This document shows, in pieces, positions 39,384 through 49,872 of a stretch of 64,000 bases of DNA. Below the pieces are notes generated by a model, which saw nothing but the letters and a program-made list of their open reading frames with translations, did no database searches and had not been told where the DNA came from. Position 1 is the stretch's first letter. Each line of letters starts with the position of its first letter. Position numbers and translations under genes: made by a program. Origin of the DNA: Microbacterium sp. HD4P20 (GTDB lineage: Bacteria; Actinomycetota; Actinomycetes; Actinomycetales; Microbacteriaceae); NCBI RefSeq assembly GCF_019449275.2, contig NZ_JAHZQZ020000016.1, forward strand, positions 1 through 64,000, read 5' to 3'.

Positions 39384-40901
39384 TCAGCGGGCGAACGGCG
39401 CGAGTCGCGACGCGAGGTGCTCGCCGACGCGCGCGTGCACCGCGGTCCCGCCTTCTTCGTGTTGCTGAGCCAGGATGATGCCCTGCTCGTGGATCGCCGA
39501 GACGAGGTCGCCGCGGTCGTACGGCACGAGCGCATGAATCTCGACGGCGGGGAGTGGGAGCGCCGCCTCGATGGCCGCGCGCAGCTCGTCGATGCCCTCA
39601 CCGGTACGTGAAGACGCGAAGACGGCTTTCGGCTCGAGACCGCGCAGCACGAGCCGCGTGTCGTCGTCCACGAGGTCGGCCTTGTTGAAGACCACGAGCT
39701 CGGGGAGATCACGTGCGCCGACGTCGCCGATCACGTCGCGCACCGTCGCCAGCTGGGCAGCAGGATCAGGATGCGACGCGTCCACGACGTGCAGGATCAC
39801 GTCCGAGTCGGCGACCTCCTCGAGTGTCGAGCGGAACGCTTCGACCAGCTGGTGAGGGAGGTTGCGCACGAACCCGACGGTGTCGGTCAGCGTGTAGACG
39901 CGGCCGTCGGTCGTCTCAGAGCGGCGCACCGTGGCATCCAGCGTCGCGAACAGCGCGTTCTCGACGAGCACGCCGGCACTGGTGAGCCGGTTGAGCAGAC
40001 TGGACTTTCCGGCGTTGGTGTAGCCGGCGATCGCGACCGACGGGATCGTGTTGCGCTTGCGCTCGGCTCGCTTGGCCTCTCGCGCCGGCGCGAAGTCGCG
40101 GATCTGACGCCGCAGCTGTGCCATCTTGGTACGGATTCGGCGACGATCCAGCTCGATCTTGGTCTCACCGGGACCACGCGAACCCATGCCGGCGCCGCCG
40201 GCGCCCACCTGGCCACCGGCCTGACGGCTCATCGAATCACCCCAGCCGCGCAGTCGCGGCAGGAGGTATTCGAGCTGTGCCAGCTCGACCTGCGCCTTGC
40301 CCTCGCGGCTCTTGGCGTGCTGGCTGAAGATGTCGAGGATGACGGTGGTGCGGTCGATGACCTTCACCTTGACGACGTCCTCGAGCGCGCGGCGCTGGCT
40401 GGGCGCGAGCTCGGTGTCGGCGATGACGGTGTCGGCGCCGACGGCCGCCACGATGTCGCGCAGCTCATCCGCCTTGCCACGCCCGACGTACGTTGCCGGA
40501 TCCGGATGCGGACGACGCTGAAGCACGCCGTCGAGGACCACGGCGCCGGCCGTCTCGGCGAGTGCGGCCAGTTCGCGCAACGAGTTCTCGGCGTCCTCGG
40601 TCTCACCCTGCGCGTGCACGCCGACGAGCACCACGTTCTCGAGCCGAAGCTGCCGGTACTCGACCTCGGTGACGTCCTCGAGCTCGGTCGACAGACCGGG
40701 TACCCGCCGCAGCGCGGCCCGCTCCTCGCGGTCCCACTGGTCGCCGTCGGTGTCGGTGCGTCCGATCGTCGCCACGTCTTGCAGAGCCTGCGCGCCGCCG
40801 AAGACATGCACCCCCGAGCGCGCATCGGCGCGCGCCAGCACGCGATCCACCGGGTCCTCCAGTGTCTCGTCCGCGCTTCGGGGTGTGGTCGTATCCGTCA
40901 T
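39384..40901 (-). CDS. hflX: GTPase HflX
   Basis: A 505-residue ribosome-associated GTPase that splits stalled ribosomes, especially under heat stress (family knowledge). It has the N-terminal HflX domain, a coiled coil with the glycine-rich GQVGAGGAGMGSRGPGE segment, and a G domain with GYTNAGKSSLL (G1), TDTVGF (G3) and FNKADL (G4). An N-terminal extension of about 80 residues before the HflX core is common in Actinobacteria. Confidence 0.95.
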   Translation of the reverse strand: MTDTTTPRSADETLEDPVDRVLARADARSGVHVFGGAQALQDVATIGRTDTDGDQWDREERAALRRVPGLSTELEDVTEVEYRQLRLENVVLVGVHAQGETEDAENSLRELAALAETAGAVVLDGVLQRRPHPDPATYVGRGKADELRDIVAAVGADTVIADTELAPSQRRALEDVVKVKVIDRTTVILDIFSQHAKSREGKAQVELAQLEYLLPRLRGWGDSMSRQAGGQVGAGGAGMGSRGPGETKIELDRRRIRTKMAQLRRQIRDFAPAREAKRAERKRNTIPSVAIAGYTNAGKSSLLNRLTSAGVLVENALFATLDATVRRSETTDGRVYTLTDTVGFVRNLPHQLVEAFRSTLEEVADSDVILHVVDASHPDPAAQLATVRDVIGDVGARDLPELVVFNKADLVDDDTRLVLRGLEPKAVFASSRTGEGIDELRAAIEAALPLPAVEIHALVPYDRGDLVSAIHEQGIILAQQHEEGGTAVHARVGEHLASRLAPFAR

Positions 40902-41041
40902 GTGTTCCTTTCAGGATGCCGCACCCGGGCCGATCGGCCGGGTGAGGCGTCCGTGAATTCTAGTCCTGCTTAGTGGAGTCGGTCTCGGAGCGGGTGGGAG
41001 ACGCTCCCCCTTGGGAACGTCCTCCGCTAGGCTCGTCAGCC

Positions 41042-41689
41042 ATGGGGAGCGACCACTACTTCAGTGCTTCCCCCGCCAGTCCCGAGAATCTGCGACGCAT
41101 CCGGGTGACGCTCGCGGGCCGAGAACTCGAACTGACGACTGCGGGCGGGGTATTCAGTCCCGACCATCTCGACACGGGCACCCAGGTCCTCCTGTCGAAC
41201 ACTCCTCCGCCGCCGCCCGGAGGCGACCTGCTCGACCTCGGCTGCGGCTGGGGACCGATCGCTCTGAGCCTGGCCATGGATGCGCCGCACGCGACGGTCT
41301 GGGCGGTCGATGTCAACGAGCGGGCCCTCGACCTCGTTCGTCGCAACGCCGAGTCTCTCGGGCTCGACAATGTCAACGCCTTGTTGCCCGACGATGTTCC
41401 CGACGACGTGCGGTTCCGCAGCATCCGTTCGAATCCCCCGATCCGCGTCGGCAAGCACGAGCTTCACGGTCTGCTCGAGCGCTGGATCCCCCGCCTCGAC
41501 GAGCGCTCCGACGCGTGGCTCGTCGTCCAGCGCAACCTCGGTTCGGACTCGCTCCAGCGCTGGCTGGCCGCGGCGTTCGACCGAGGGTACAGCGTGCACC
41601 GGGCGGCGACCGGTCGCGGCTTCCGGGTGCTGCGGGTGCGGCGCCACGGGTCACCGCCGAGCGAGCCGATCGCCCTGCCCGAGGTCTGA
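41042..41689 (+). CDS. class I SAM-dependent methyltransferase (RsmC/MTS-like)
   Basis: A 215-residue methyltransferase. The SAM-binding motif LLDLGCGWGPIAL and the SNPPIRVGK motif (NPPF type) are those of the MTS domain that methylates guanines of rRNA at N2 (RsmC, RlmG), so an rRNA target is likely. It lacks the N-terminal pseudodomain of RsmC. TAGGCT lies 8 nt before the ATG. It is divergent from hflX and convergent with dapF. Confidence 0.88.
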   Translation: MGSDHYFSASPASPENLRRIRVTLAGRELELTTAGGVFSPDHLDTGTQVLLSNTPPPPPGGDLLDLGCGWGPIALSLAMDAPHATVWAVDVNERALDLVRRNAESLGLDNVNALLPDDVPDDVRFRSIRSNPPIRVGKHELHGLLERWIPRLDERSDAWLVVQRNLGSDSLQRWLAAAFDRGYSVHRAATGRGFRVLRVRRHGSPPSEPIALPEV

Positions 41690-41721
41690 CCGAACGCGCC
41701 CGTCGATCATCGTGGCGCCAC

Positions 41722-42609
41722 TCAGGCGAGCGTGACCTCGCCCGAGTAGACCAGGGTCGCCGGCCCCGACAGCAGCACGTGGCGCTCGCCGTCCACCTCC
41801 GGCATCCGCACGCCCAGCGTCCCGCCCGGCACGTCGACGGTCCACTGATCCGGTGCGGCGGGCCCCGCCCAGTGCCGCACGGCCAGGGCGGCGGCGGCCA
41901 CGCCGGTGCCACAGCTGAGCGTCTCACCGACGCCCCGTTCGAAGACCCGCATACGGATCGCGCCGACGCCGTCCCGCACGAGCGGGTCGGCGGGCACGAC
42001 GAACTCCACGTTCGCACCGTTCGCCGGCTCGGGGTGCAGCTGCGGCTGCGACGCCAGGTCGAGACCGTCGAGCTCTCGCGTGTCGGGCAGCGCGACGACG
42101 ACGTGCGGATTGCCGACGTCGATCCCCAGGCCCGGCCGCGGCGCGCCGATCCCCCGAGCCCGTACGAGCACATCGGCGTCCTCCACGCGCCACGGGCCGA
42201 GGTCGACCTCGAGACCCAGCTCGCTCCGGGTGACGGTCTTGACACCCGCGCGGGTGCCGATACGCAGTGGGCCGTCATCGAGTGGGGCCCAGCCGACCTC
42301 GGCGAGATAGCGCGCGAAGACGCGGATCCCGTTCCCGCACATCTCGGCCGCCGACCCGTCGGCGTTGCGGTAGTCCATGAACCATTCCACGGGGCCGGAT
42401 GAAGACGCGGACGCCGCCAGCTCGACGCCTTCGTCGATCGCGTTCGTGCGCACCACGCGCAGGATGCCGTCGGCCCCGATGCCGAATCGGCGATCGCACA
42501 GCACGGCGACCTGATCGTCGGAGAGCTCGAGGGAGCCGTCGGGGTCGGGCACGATCACGAAGTCGTTGCCTGTGCCGTGACCTTTCGTGAACGAGACGGT
42601 CTGCGGCAT
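41722..42609 (-). CDS. dapF: diaminopimelate epimerase
   Basis: Converts LL- to meso-diaminopimelate for lysine and peptidoglycan. The 295-residue protein has the two catalytic cysteines, Cys91 in MCGNGIR and a second in [11 protein letters not shown] (near residue 232), and the N-terminal [16 protein letters not shown] lies 6 nt before the ATG, suggesting a leaderless mRNA. It is divergent from the cytochrome b paralogue. Confidence 0.97.
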   Translation of the reverse strand: MPQTVSFTKGHGTGNDFVIVPDPDGSLELSDDQVAVLCDRRFGIGADGILRVVRTNAIDEGVELAASASSSGPVEWFMDYRNADGSAAEMCGNGIRVFARYLAEVGWAPLDDGPLRIGTRAGVKTVTRSELGLEVDLGPWRVEDADVLVRARGIGAPRPGLGIDVGNPHVVVALPDTRELDGLDLASQPQLHPEPANGANVEFVVPADPLVRDGVGAIRMRVFERGVGETLSCGTGVAAAALAVRHWAGPAAPDQWTVDVPGGTLGVRMPEVDGERHVLLSGPATLVYSGEVTLA

Positions 42610-42712
42610 GCATCCAGTCTAAAGGCGGGCCGCGAAGCCCGTCCGCGATGCGTCGTCTGTCACATCCGTCCCGGGGGCGGTGTCGTATGTGTGAACCCAC
42701 GAGGAGACTGTC

Positions 42713-44308
42713 ATGCGCAGCATCGCAAACCCCGTCAGGCCGAAGGCTGACGACGAACGTTCCCGCTCGGTCACCGATCGCCTTGCCGAACGGATCGGCA
42801 ACACGAGGCTCTTCGGGCACCGCGTCGTCGACGCCTGGGACCGACTGCGGCAGCGGCGGGTACCGAGTCACTGGACCAACCTGTTCGGCGTCGTCACCGT
42901 CGCCTGCGTCGCGGTGATCGTGATCACCGGGATATGGCTCATGGTGTTCTACGTGCCGTCGAGCCAGCCAACGACCTACACCGGATCGTATGAGCCGCTC
43001 CACGGCGCGACGGTCTCGAAGGCATACGCCTCGACGATGCTCATCACCTTGGACGTCCCCGGCGGCCGACTCATCCGTCAGGCGCACCACTGGGCGGCGT
43101 TGCTCCTGCCCGCCGCGATCGTCCTGCAGTTGGTGACGACGTTCTTCACGGGAGCATTCCGCCGCCCGCGACGCGGGATGTGGCTGCTCCTGGTCCTGGT
43201 GTTCTTCGCGGCCCTCGGCGGTGGGTGGAGCGGCTACGCGCTCCCCGACGACATGCTCTCGGGGACGGGGCTGCGCATCGTCGAAGGCATCGTGCTCGGC
43301 ATTCCCGTCGTCGGCACGTGGATGGCCTCGCTGCTCTTCGGAGGCTCTTTCCCCGGACGGATCATTGAGAACCTGTATCCCCTGCACATCGTCGTCTTCA
43401 CGGGCGCCTTGATCGTCCTTGTCGTCTATCGGGCCGTCCTGGCGTGGCGCCACGGGCCGCCGCAGTTTCCGGGTCGCGGACGCACCGAACAGAACATCGT
43501 GGGGATCCCGCTCCTGCCCACCGCAGCGGTCCGCGGCGGCGGGCTGTTCCTCCTCGTCACCGCGCTGCTCGTGCTCATCTCGGCGACCGTCGTGGTGAGT
43601 CCGGTGTGGCTGTACGGGCCCGGCGACCCCGGTAACGCCGGGGCGGGCAGTCAGCCGGACTGGTACACCGGCTTCCTCGACGGCGCGCTGCGCCTCGTGC
43701 CACCTGGATGGGAGATCGTGTGGCTCGGTCGCACGTGGACGCTCGCGATCCTCGCGCCGCTGGCCGTGATCGGCCTCTTCTTCGCCGTCGTCGCCGCCTA
43801 CCCGTTTCTCGAGGAATGGGTGACCGGCGACCGGCGCGAACACCACCTGCTCGACCGGCCGCGGGCGGCGGCGACACGCACCGGCATCGGCGTGGCCGGT
43901 CTGATCTTCGCCGGCATGCTGTGGGCCGCGGGCGGGGCCGACGTCATCGCCACCGCGTTCTCGCTCAGCATCGAGGGCGTCATCGGAACGCTGCAGGCGG
44001 CACTCGTCATCGGCCCGTTGATCGGGTACACGGTCGCCCAGCGTGTGTGCCTGGGGCTACAGCGCAAAGACCGCGACCTGCTCGATCACGGCTTCGAGAC
44101 CGGCCGCATCGTCCGGTCGCCCGGCGGCGAGTACGTCGAGGTGCACCAGCCGCTCGACGAGACGCAGCGGGCTCGCCTGGCCCTGCCCGAACCGACTCGC
44201 CGCCGCGCCCGCGGGATCGCGACGACGCGTCCGGCGGTGGCCGGCGATACCCCTCGCGCAGTCGCGGGGCCGCCGGGACGCGGGCCTCAGAGTGAGAGGG
44301 GTTCGTAG
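42713..44308 (+). CDS. orphan cytochrome b (QcrB) paralogue lacking heme bH ligands
   Basis: A 531-residue membrane protein similar over its whole length to actinobacterial QcrB, the cytochrome b of the bc1-aa3 supercomplex. It shows RQAHHW, FFTGAFRRPR, GYALPDDMLSGTGLRI, LYPLHI, GRGRTEQNIVG and the Qo-site motif QPDWY. His125 and His225, the heme bL ligands, are present. The heme bH ligands are replaced: position 139 is Gln in VLQLV (normally His) and position 240 is Arg in VVYRAV (normally His). No qcrA or qcrC lies nearby; the gene stands between dapF and the miaA cluster. A diverged role is inferred. Confidence 0.85.
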   Translation: MRSIANPVRPKADDERSRSVTDRLAERIGNTRLFGHRVVDAWDRLRQRRVPSHWTNLFGVVTVACVAVIVITGIWLMVFYVPSSQPTTYTGSYEPLHGATVSKAYASTMLITLDVPGGRLIRQAHHWAALLLPAAIVLQLVTTFFTGAFRRPRRGMWLLLVLVFFAALGGGWSGYALPDDMLSGTGLRIVEGIVLGIPVVGTWMASLLFGGSFPGRIIENLYPLHIVVFTGALIVLVVYRAVLAWRHGPPQFPGRGRTEQNIVGIPLLPTAAVRGGGLFLLVTALLVLISATVVVSPVWLYGPGDPGNAGAGSQPDWYTGFLDGALRLVPPGWEIVWLGRTWTLAILAPLAVIGLFFAVVAAYPFLEEWVTGDRREHHLLDRPRAAATRTGIGVAGLIFAGMLWAAGGADVIATAFSLSIEGVIGTLQAALVIGPLIGYTVAQRVCLGLQRKDRDLLDHGFETGRIVRSPGGEYVEVHQPLDETQRARLALPEPTRRRARGIATTRPAVAGDTPRAVAGPPGRGPQSERGS

Positions 44309-44437
44309 CAGTCGTAGCTGATGTGCTCGACGATGAGGACGTCGCGCGCCCTGCGTGTCCTCCTTCAGGGGCTGGGCCTGTTGGAGAAGGTCGAGGCGCG
44401 CGAAGTCCGCGACCCCCAGGGAGACCTCGGCTGACAT
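44287..44437 (-). pseudogene. possible frameshifted small ORF
   Basis: From an ATG at 44437 the minus strand encodes about 29 residues (MSAEVSLGVADFARLDLL...). A shift of one base near the GC-run around 44350 continues it in a frame ending ARDVLIVEHISYDCYEPLSL and a TGA at 44287-44289. Total length is 151 nt, one base off a whole number of codons. Both halves have high third-position GC, as in real genes here. It could be a small gene with a sequencing error or a decayed gene. I do not recognise the family. Confidence 0.35.
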
Positions 44438-44463
44438 TGCCGCACTGCGCGGGCGGATGCCTG

Positions 44464-44886
44464 TCAGTCGGCGATGAGGCGCTTGCCGGTTGCCCAGGTC
44501 TGGAACGTCTCGTAACCCAGGGCGTCGTAGAAGCCCTGGGCCAGATTGTTCTCCGGCCGCACCATCAGCTGCACCTTCGGGCATCCCATCGCCAGCAGCC
44601 GCTCCTCCGCCGCATCGACCAGTCGGCGCCCGATCCCCTGCCCCCGGCGAGCCGGGTCGCTCGCGAGGTAGTACAGCCACCCACGATGGCCGTCGTACCC
44701 CGCCATCACCGACCCGACGACGGTCTCGTCGGCGGTGGCGACCAGGAACAGCTCAGGCTGCACGGTGAGCTTGCGGTTGATGTCCTGGTAGGGGTTGTTC
44801 CACGGACGGGTCAGTCCGGTCTCCTGCCAGAGCGAGACGACGGCGTCCGTGTCGGCCACGGTGAAGGTGCGGATCTCGACGGTCAT
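44464..44886 (-). CDS. GNAT family N-acetyltransferase (YpeA-like)
   Basis: A 140-residue acetyltransferase. The acetyl-CoA pyrophosphate motif is [15 protein letters not shown], and the [10 protein letters not shown] and GFYDALGYE segments place it in the YpeA-like group. The acceptor is unknown. Its ATG overlaps the miaA stop by ATGA, so it is translated with miaA. Confidence 0.88.
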   Translation of the reverse strand: MTVEIRTFTVADTDAVVSLWQETGLTRPWNNPYQDINRKLTVQPELFLVATADETVVGSVMAGYDGHRGWLYYLASDPARRGQGIGRRLVDAAEERLLAMGCPKVQLMVRPENNLAQGFYDALGYETFQTWATGKRLIAD

Positions 44887-45905
44887 GCCCACGAGTCTGC
44901 CAGGGTCGCCGCGTCCTGCCCCGCTTCGGTCCAATGAACGCCGTCGTACCGCTTGAACCACGACACCTGACGCCGGGCGTAGCGGCGGGTGAGCGCCTGC
45001 GTCTCGGCGATCGCCTCGGCCTCGGTCATCTCGTCACGCAATTGCGCCAGCGCCTGCGCGTAGCCGATCGCTCGACGCGCCGTGACGCCGCGTTCGAGAC
45101 CACGTTCGCGCAGGTGGCGAACCTCGTCGATGAGCCCTTCGCGCCACATGTCCTCGACGCGTCGGTCCAGCCGAGGGACCAGCTGATCGCGCGGCAGTCC
45201 GACACCGACGATCGTCGTCGCCTCCTGCCAGCGGAGCGGCTGCGGGGGAAGAGCCGCACCGTGGGTGCGTTCCCCGAGTTCCAGCACCTCGAGAGCGCGC
45301 ACGATCCGCCGCCCGTTGCGCGGGTCGATCTTCTCCGCAGTCGCGGCGTCGAGCTCACGCAGTCGTGCGAACAGGGCGCCGGGACCTTCCGCGTCCAGTT
45401 GCGCCTCCAGTCGTGAGCGCACCTGCGCGTCGCGCGGCGGAAAACGGAAGTCGAACAGCACGCTCGAGACATACAGCCCCGAGCCGCCCACCAGGATCGC
45501 GTCCGCGCCCCGCGCATGTATCTGCGCGACCGCGGTGCGCGCGGCATCCTGATACCACGCGACGGCCGCGTCTTCGGTGACCTCGAGCACGTCGAAGAGA
45601 TGATGACGGATGCCGCGGCGCTCGGTCTCGGGCAGCTTGGCGGTTCCGATATCCATGCCGCGGTACAGCTGCATCGCATCGGCGTTGACGATCTCGGCGG
45701 AGCGCCCACGTCGGGCAAGCGCTTCGGCGAGGTCGAGCGACAACCCGGTCTTGCCGGTGCCAGTGGCACCGACGATCGCCCAGAGCCGCCGGCGCGGGCC
45801 GGATTCACCCGGGCTGGTGCCCGGGTGAGGCGAGGCGAAGCGCTTCTCGCGCGGCTCGACGAGTGACTCGAGGCGTCTCGTCTCGTCGCTGCGCTCCTCG
45901 CTCAA
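44883..45905 (-). CDS. miaA: tRNA dimethylallyltransferase
   Basis: Adds a dimethylallyl group to A37 of tRNAs reading U-starting codons; MiaB then modifies the product. The P-loop [25 protein letters not shown] and VGGSGLY motifs are present. The core of about 300 residues begins LWAIVGATG, but no ATG or GTG lies near it. The nearest in-frame start is TTG at 45905, inside a REP-like repeat, which would add about 40 residues with a 10-bp hairpin (45805-45828) in their coding sequence. The start is uncertain. Confidence 0.9.
   Translation of the reverse strand: MSEERSDETRRLESLVEPREKRFASPHPGTSPGESGPRRRLWAIVGATGTGKTGLSLDLAEALARRGRSAEIVNADAMQLYRGMDIGTAKLPETERRGIRHHLFDVLEVTEDAAVAWYQDAARTAVAQIHARGADAILVGGSGLYVSSVLFDFRFPPRDAQVRSRLEAQLDAEGPGALFARLRELDAATAEKIDPRNGRRIVRALEVLELGERTHGAALPPQPLRWQEATTIVGVGLPRDQLVPRLDRRVEDMWREGLIDEVRHLRERGLERGVTARRAIGYAQALAQLRDEMTEAEAIAETQALTRRYARRQVSWFKRYDGVHWTEAGQDAATLADSWA
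45805..45828. repeat. hairpin at the 5' end of the miaA core
   Basis: A perfect inverted repeat TCACCCGGGC-TGGT-GCCCGGGTGA lies just before the conserved start of the MiaA protein and after the REP-like element. If miaA begins at the TTG upstream the hairpin is translated; if not, it could control ribosome access. Confidence 0.5.
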
Positions 45906-45911
45906 CGACCG
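45873..45911. repeat. REP-like dispersed repeat, copy 2
   Basis: On the minus strand it contains TTGAGCGAGGAGCGCAGCGA, a variant of the element at 23515-23547 with small insertions. It fills the 13-nt gap after miaB and the first codons of the best miaA reading frame. Confidence 0.6.
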
Positions 45912-45918
45912 ATTGCCT

Positions 45919-47466
45919 TCACACGCCGACGCGCAGGCTGGGCAGGCCGAGTGACACCGCGCGCGCTGTACCAGCGCCGGATGACGCCGGAACCGCGCAC
46001 GACTCCGCCTGCGAGCGGTCCCAGGCATCGCCCGACCGCGTGCGGCGAATGCGCAGTGACGCACCCTCGGGCGCGTCGGCGAGGAGGTGGAACGGTGCGG
46101 CGTGCGTCACCACGACCGACACGACATCGCCCGGACGCGGGACGGGCGAAGCGTCCGGCACTTCGAAGTGGACGAGCCGGTTGTCTTCGGCGCGTCCGGT
46201 GAGGCGGTGGGTCGCGGCATCCTTCTTACCCTCGCCCGTCGAGACGAGAACCTGCAGCTCGCGGCCCACTTGCTTCTGGTTCTCCTCCAGCGAGATGCGC
46301 TCCTGCAGCGCGAGCAGACGTTCATAACGCTGCTGGACGACCTCTTTGGGCACCTGGTCGGGCATGGTCGCCGCCGGAGTGCCTTCGCGGATCGAGTACT
46401 GGAACGTGAACGCCGTCGCGAAGCGAGCCTGCTCGACGACGCGCATCGTGTCTTCGAAGTCCTCGTCGGTCTCGCCCGGGAAGCCGACGATGATGTCGGT
46501 CGAGATCGCGGCGTGCGGCATCTTGGCTCGGACACGATCGAGTATTCCGAGGAACTTCTCGCTGCGGTACGAACGCCGCATCGCCTTGAGGACGCGGTCG
46601 CTGCCCGACTGCAGGGGCATGTGCAGCTGCGGCATGACCGCCGGAGTCTCGGCCATCGCGTCGATCACGTCATCGGTGAAGGCCGCCGGATGGGGACTGG
46701 TGAAACGGATGCGCTCCAGCCCGGGAATCTCGCCGGCTGCGCGCAGCAACTTGCCGAAGGCCTGACGATCGCCGAACTCGACGCCGTACGAGTTCACATT
46801 CTGGCCGAGCAGCGTGACCTCCATCGCGCCGTCCTCGACGAGCAGACGAATCTCATTCAGGATGTCGCCGGGACGGCGGTCCTTCTCTTTGCCGCGCAGG
46901 CTCGGCACGATGCAGAACGTGCAGGTGTTGTTGCAGCCGACAGAGATCGACACCCATCCGCTGTGGACGCTCTCGCGCTTGGTGGGCAGGGTCGAGGGGA
47001 AGATCTCGAGCGACTCGAGGATCTCGAGCTCGGCTTCGCCGTTGTGCCGGGCCCGCTCGAGCAGGCTCGGGAGCGAGCCCATGTTGTGCGTGCCGAAGAC
47101 GACATCGACCCACGGCGCCTTGTCGAGGACGGCTTCCTTGTCCATCTGCGCGAGGCACCCGCCGACCGCGATCTGCATGCCCTCGTGCTTGTCTTTGCGT
47201 GACTTCAGGTGGCCCAGAGTGCCGTAGAGCTTGCCTGCGGCGTTGTCGCGCACCGCGCACGTGTTGATCACGACGATGTCGGCCTCTTCGCCCGCCTCGG
47301 CGCGGAGGTAGCCGGCGCTCTCGAGGGAACCCGAGAGTCGCTCGGAGTCGTGGACGTTCATCTGGCAGCCGAACGTGCGCACCTCGTAGGTGCGCACATG
47401 ACCGTCGACGCCGCGCGCGGCCGCGGACGGTGCGATGAGAGTCGGGGTGGCGGAGGGTGAAGTCAT
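45919..47466 (-). CDS. miaB: tRNA-2-methylthio-N6-dimethylallyladenosine synthase
   Basis: A 515-residue radical-SAM methylthiotransferase acting after MiaA at A37. The N-terminal UPF0004 domain carries cysteines in TFGCQMN, NTCAV and VGGCLAQ for the auxiliary cluster; CNNTCTFC binds the SAM cluster; a TRAM domain follows. The C-terminal tail of about 50 residues beyond TRAM is unassigned. I prefer the ATG at 47466 because a TACAAT -10-like box overlaps the upstream ATG at 47478. Confidence 0.95.
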   Translation of the reverse strand: MTSPSATPTLIAPSAAARGVDGHVRTYEVRTFGCQMNVHDSERLSGSLESAGYLRAEAGEEADIVVINTCAVRDNAAGKLYGTLGHLKSRKDKHEGMQIAVGGCLAQMDKEAVLDKAPWVDVVFGTHNMGSLPSLLERARHNGEAELEILESLEIFPSTLPTKRESVHSGWVSISVGCNNTCTFCIVPSLRGKEKDRRPGDILNEIRLLVEDGAMEVTLLGQNVNSYGVEFGDRQAFGKLLRAAGEIPGLERIRFTSPHPAAFTDDVIDAMAETPAVMPQLHMPLQSGSDRVLKAMRRSYRSEKFLGILDRVRAKMPHAAISTDIIVGFPGETDEDFEDTMRVVEQARFATAFTFQYSIREGTPAATMPDQVPKEVVQQRYERLLALQERISLEENQKQVGRELQVLVSTGEGKKDAATHRLTGRAEDNRLVHFEVPDASPVPRPGDVVSVVVTHAAPFHLLADAPEGASLRIRRTRSGDAWDRSQAESCAVPASSGAGTARAVSLGLPSLRVGV

Positions 47467-47526
47467 GATGTCAGCCATTGTACGAGCCGCCTGCGCGGCT
47501 ATGGCGCGGTGCCGAGGGTCAACTGC

Positions 47527-48270
47527 TCACCGGAATCGCACCCCGGAGTGGCCAGGACTCTGCTCGTCGAGCGCTTGGCGTGCAGCGGTCATCGCCACCG
47601 ATCCCGGGTAGCCACGTCTCGACAGCTGTCCCATGAGCCGGCGCAGCGCAGTGTCACGGTCGACATCACGCAGCGAGCGGATCTTCGCGCGCGCGAACTC
47701 GAGCGCCCGGTCGAGATCGTCGTCGGGCAGCGCCGCGAGCGCCGCATCGGCGACCTCTCGAGGAACGCCGCGCTTGGCGAGCGTCTGCGCGATGACCTGC
47801 CGCCCTTGGCCCTTGCGGTCGACACCCGCGTGGATGAGCTGCTCGGCGAGGGCGGCGTCGTCGAGATAGCCGCGGCGGAGGAACCCATCCAGCACCCCAT
47901 CGATGGCGTCGCCGTCGAGCTCGCGCTCAGCAAGGACGGCACGGGCTTCGCGCACCGACAGCGATCTGGTGCGGAGCTTCTTCAGCAGGGATTTCTCTGC
48001 GATGTTGCGCTCGATCGCTGCGGCGTCGTCGGTCTCGCGCTCATGCTCGGCGGCACGCTGCTGATCCTCAAGATCGGTCCAGCTCGAGTGCCAGACCGCT
48101 GAGGCCTCCGCCTCACGCAGCCCGCGCTCATCCCCGGGAAGTTCGACGCGGTTGGCGACGTCGTCGCCGGTGCGGTCGTCTGCCGCTTCACCGGTCGCTG
48201 TACGAGCGCCGAAGAGGGGGATGACGGGGGCGAGTCGGTCGTCAGACCCACCCCCGTTCACGCTGTCCAC
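47527..48270 (-). CDS. recX: regulatory protein RecX
   Basis: A 247-residue inhibitor of RecA filaments. The conserved C-terminal half has three helical RecX repeats (LLKKLRTRSLSVREARAVL, GFLRRGYLDDAALAEQLI, LMGQLSRRGYPGSVAMTAARQAL). The N-terminal 80 residues are acidic and not conserved. The start is GTG, 22 nt after recA, as expected for a recA-recX operon. Confidence 0.93.
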   Translation of the reverse strand: MDSVNGGGSDDRLAPVIPLFGARTATGEAADDRTGDDVANRVELPGDERGLREAEASAVWHSSWTDLEDQQRAAEHERETDDAAAIERNIAEKSLLKKLRTRSLSVREARAVLAERELDGDAIDGVLDGFLRRGYLDDAALAEQLIHAGVDRKGQGRQVIAQTLAKRGVPREVADAALAALPDDDLDRALEFARAKIRSLRDVDRDTALRRLMGQLSRRGYPGSVAMTAARQALDEQSPGHSGVRFR

Positions 48271-48292
48271 GATGTCCGGGCTGGCCGCGTCG

Positions 48293-49348
<1,056 letters not shown>

Positions 49349-49534
49349 GGCGTGCTCTTTCTACTCGTGTTCCGTCGCCTGTAGGCTGTCGCGCTCCACC
49401 CCGGACGGGACGGATGCTGCGACAAGGCGTGAGGTGTCGTTCGACGTTGCTCACGTTAGGGAAGGGCTCCGACATCCGGTGGTGCTCCTCCCCGACCCGT
49501 GGACAGACACGTCCTCGACTCCCGTTGTGGAGGA

Positions 49535-49565
49535 GCCTATGCGGGTCTCGAACACTCGTTCGAGC
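49535..49565 (-). promoter_or_regulatory. SOS box and promoter of recA
   Basis: A perfect dyad CTCGAAC-ACTC-GTTCGAG at 49548-49565 matches the actinobacterial LexA box TCGAAC-N4-GTTCGA. On the minus strand TAGGCT (49535-49540) follows as the -10 box, placing the operator between -35 and -10. Transcription would start near 49528, leaving a leader of about 180 nt before recA in which I see no other defined element. Confidence 0.85.
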
Positions 49566-49602
49566 GACACGCCGCGAAGCGGCAGCGCCCCGAGCACATC
49601 CT

Positions 49603-49827
49603 TCAGCGAGCGCGGGGTTCGAGGCGTCCCACGCCGTAACGCCGTTCCGCCGGCACATCGAGCTCTTCGCAGATGGCAGACCACACATCACGAGGAGGAA
49701 CGCCGACTTCGATCGCCTCGGCGGCCGTACGGCCGCCGACCTGCGACAGGACGAGGTCGGTCACCACCGCGCTGGCGCGACCGTGGAACTCATCTGCGAC
49801 GGCTCGATCGAACTCACTGCGACGCAA
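49603..49827 (-). CDS. DUF3046 domain-containing protein
   Basis: A 74-residue protein (RRSEFDRAVADEFHGRA ... GGRTAAEAIEVGVPPRDVWSAICEELDVP ... RYGVG) that matches DUF3046, encoded just upstream of recA in most Actinobacteria. Function unknown. The start is TTG at 49827, which aligns with the usual family N-terminus MRLSEF; an AGGAG lies about 12 nt before it. Confidence 0.85.
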   Translation of the reverse strand: MRRSEFDRAVADEFHGRASAVVTDLVLSQVGGRTAAEAIEVGVPPRDVWSAICEELDVPAERRYGVGRLEPRAR

Positions 49828-49872
49828 CGCGGTACCCGTCTCCTGACGCCTGCCGGACCTACTGGGGCGCGC

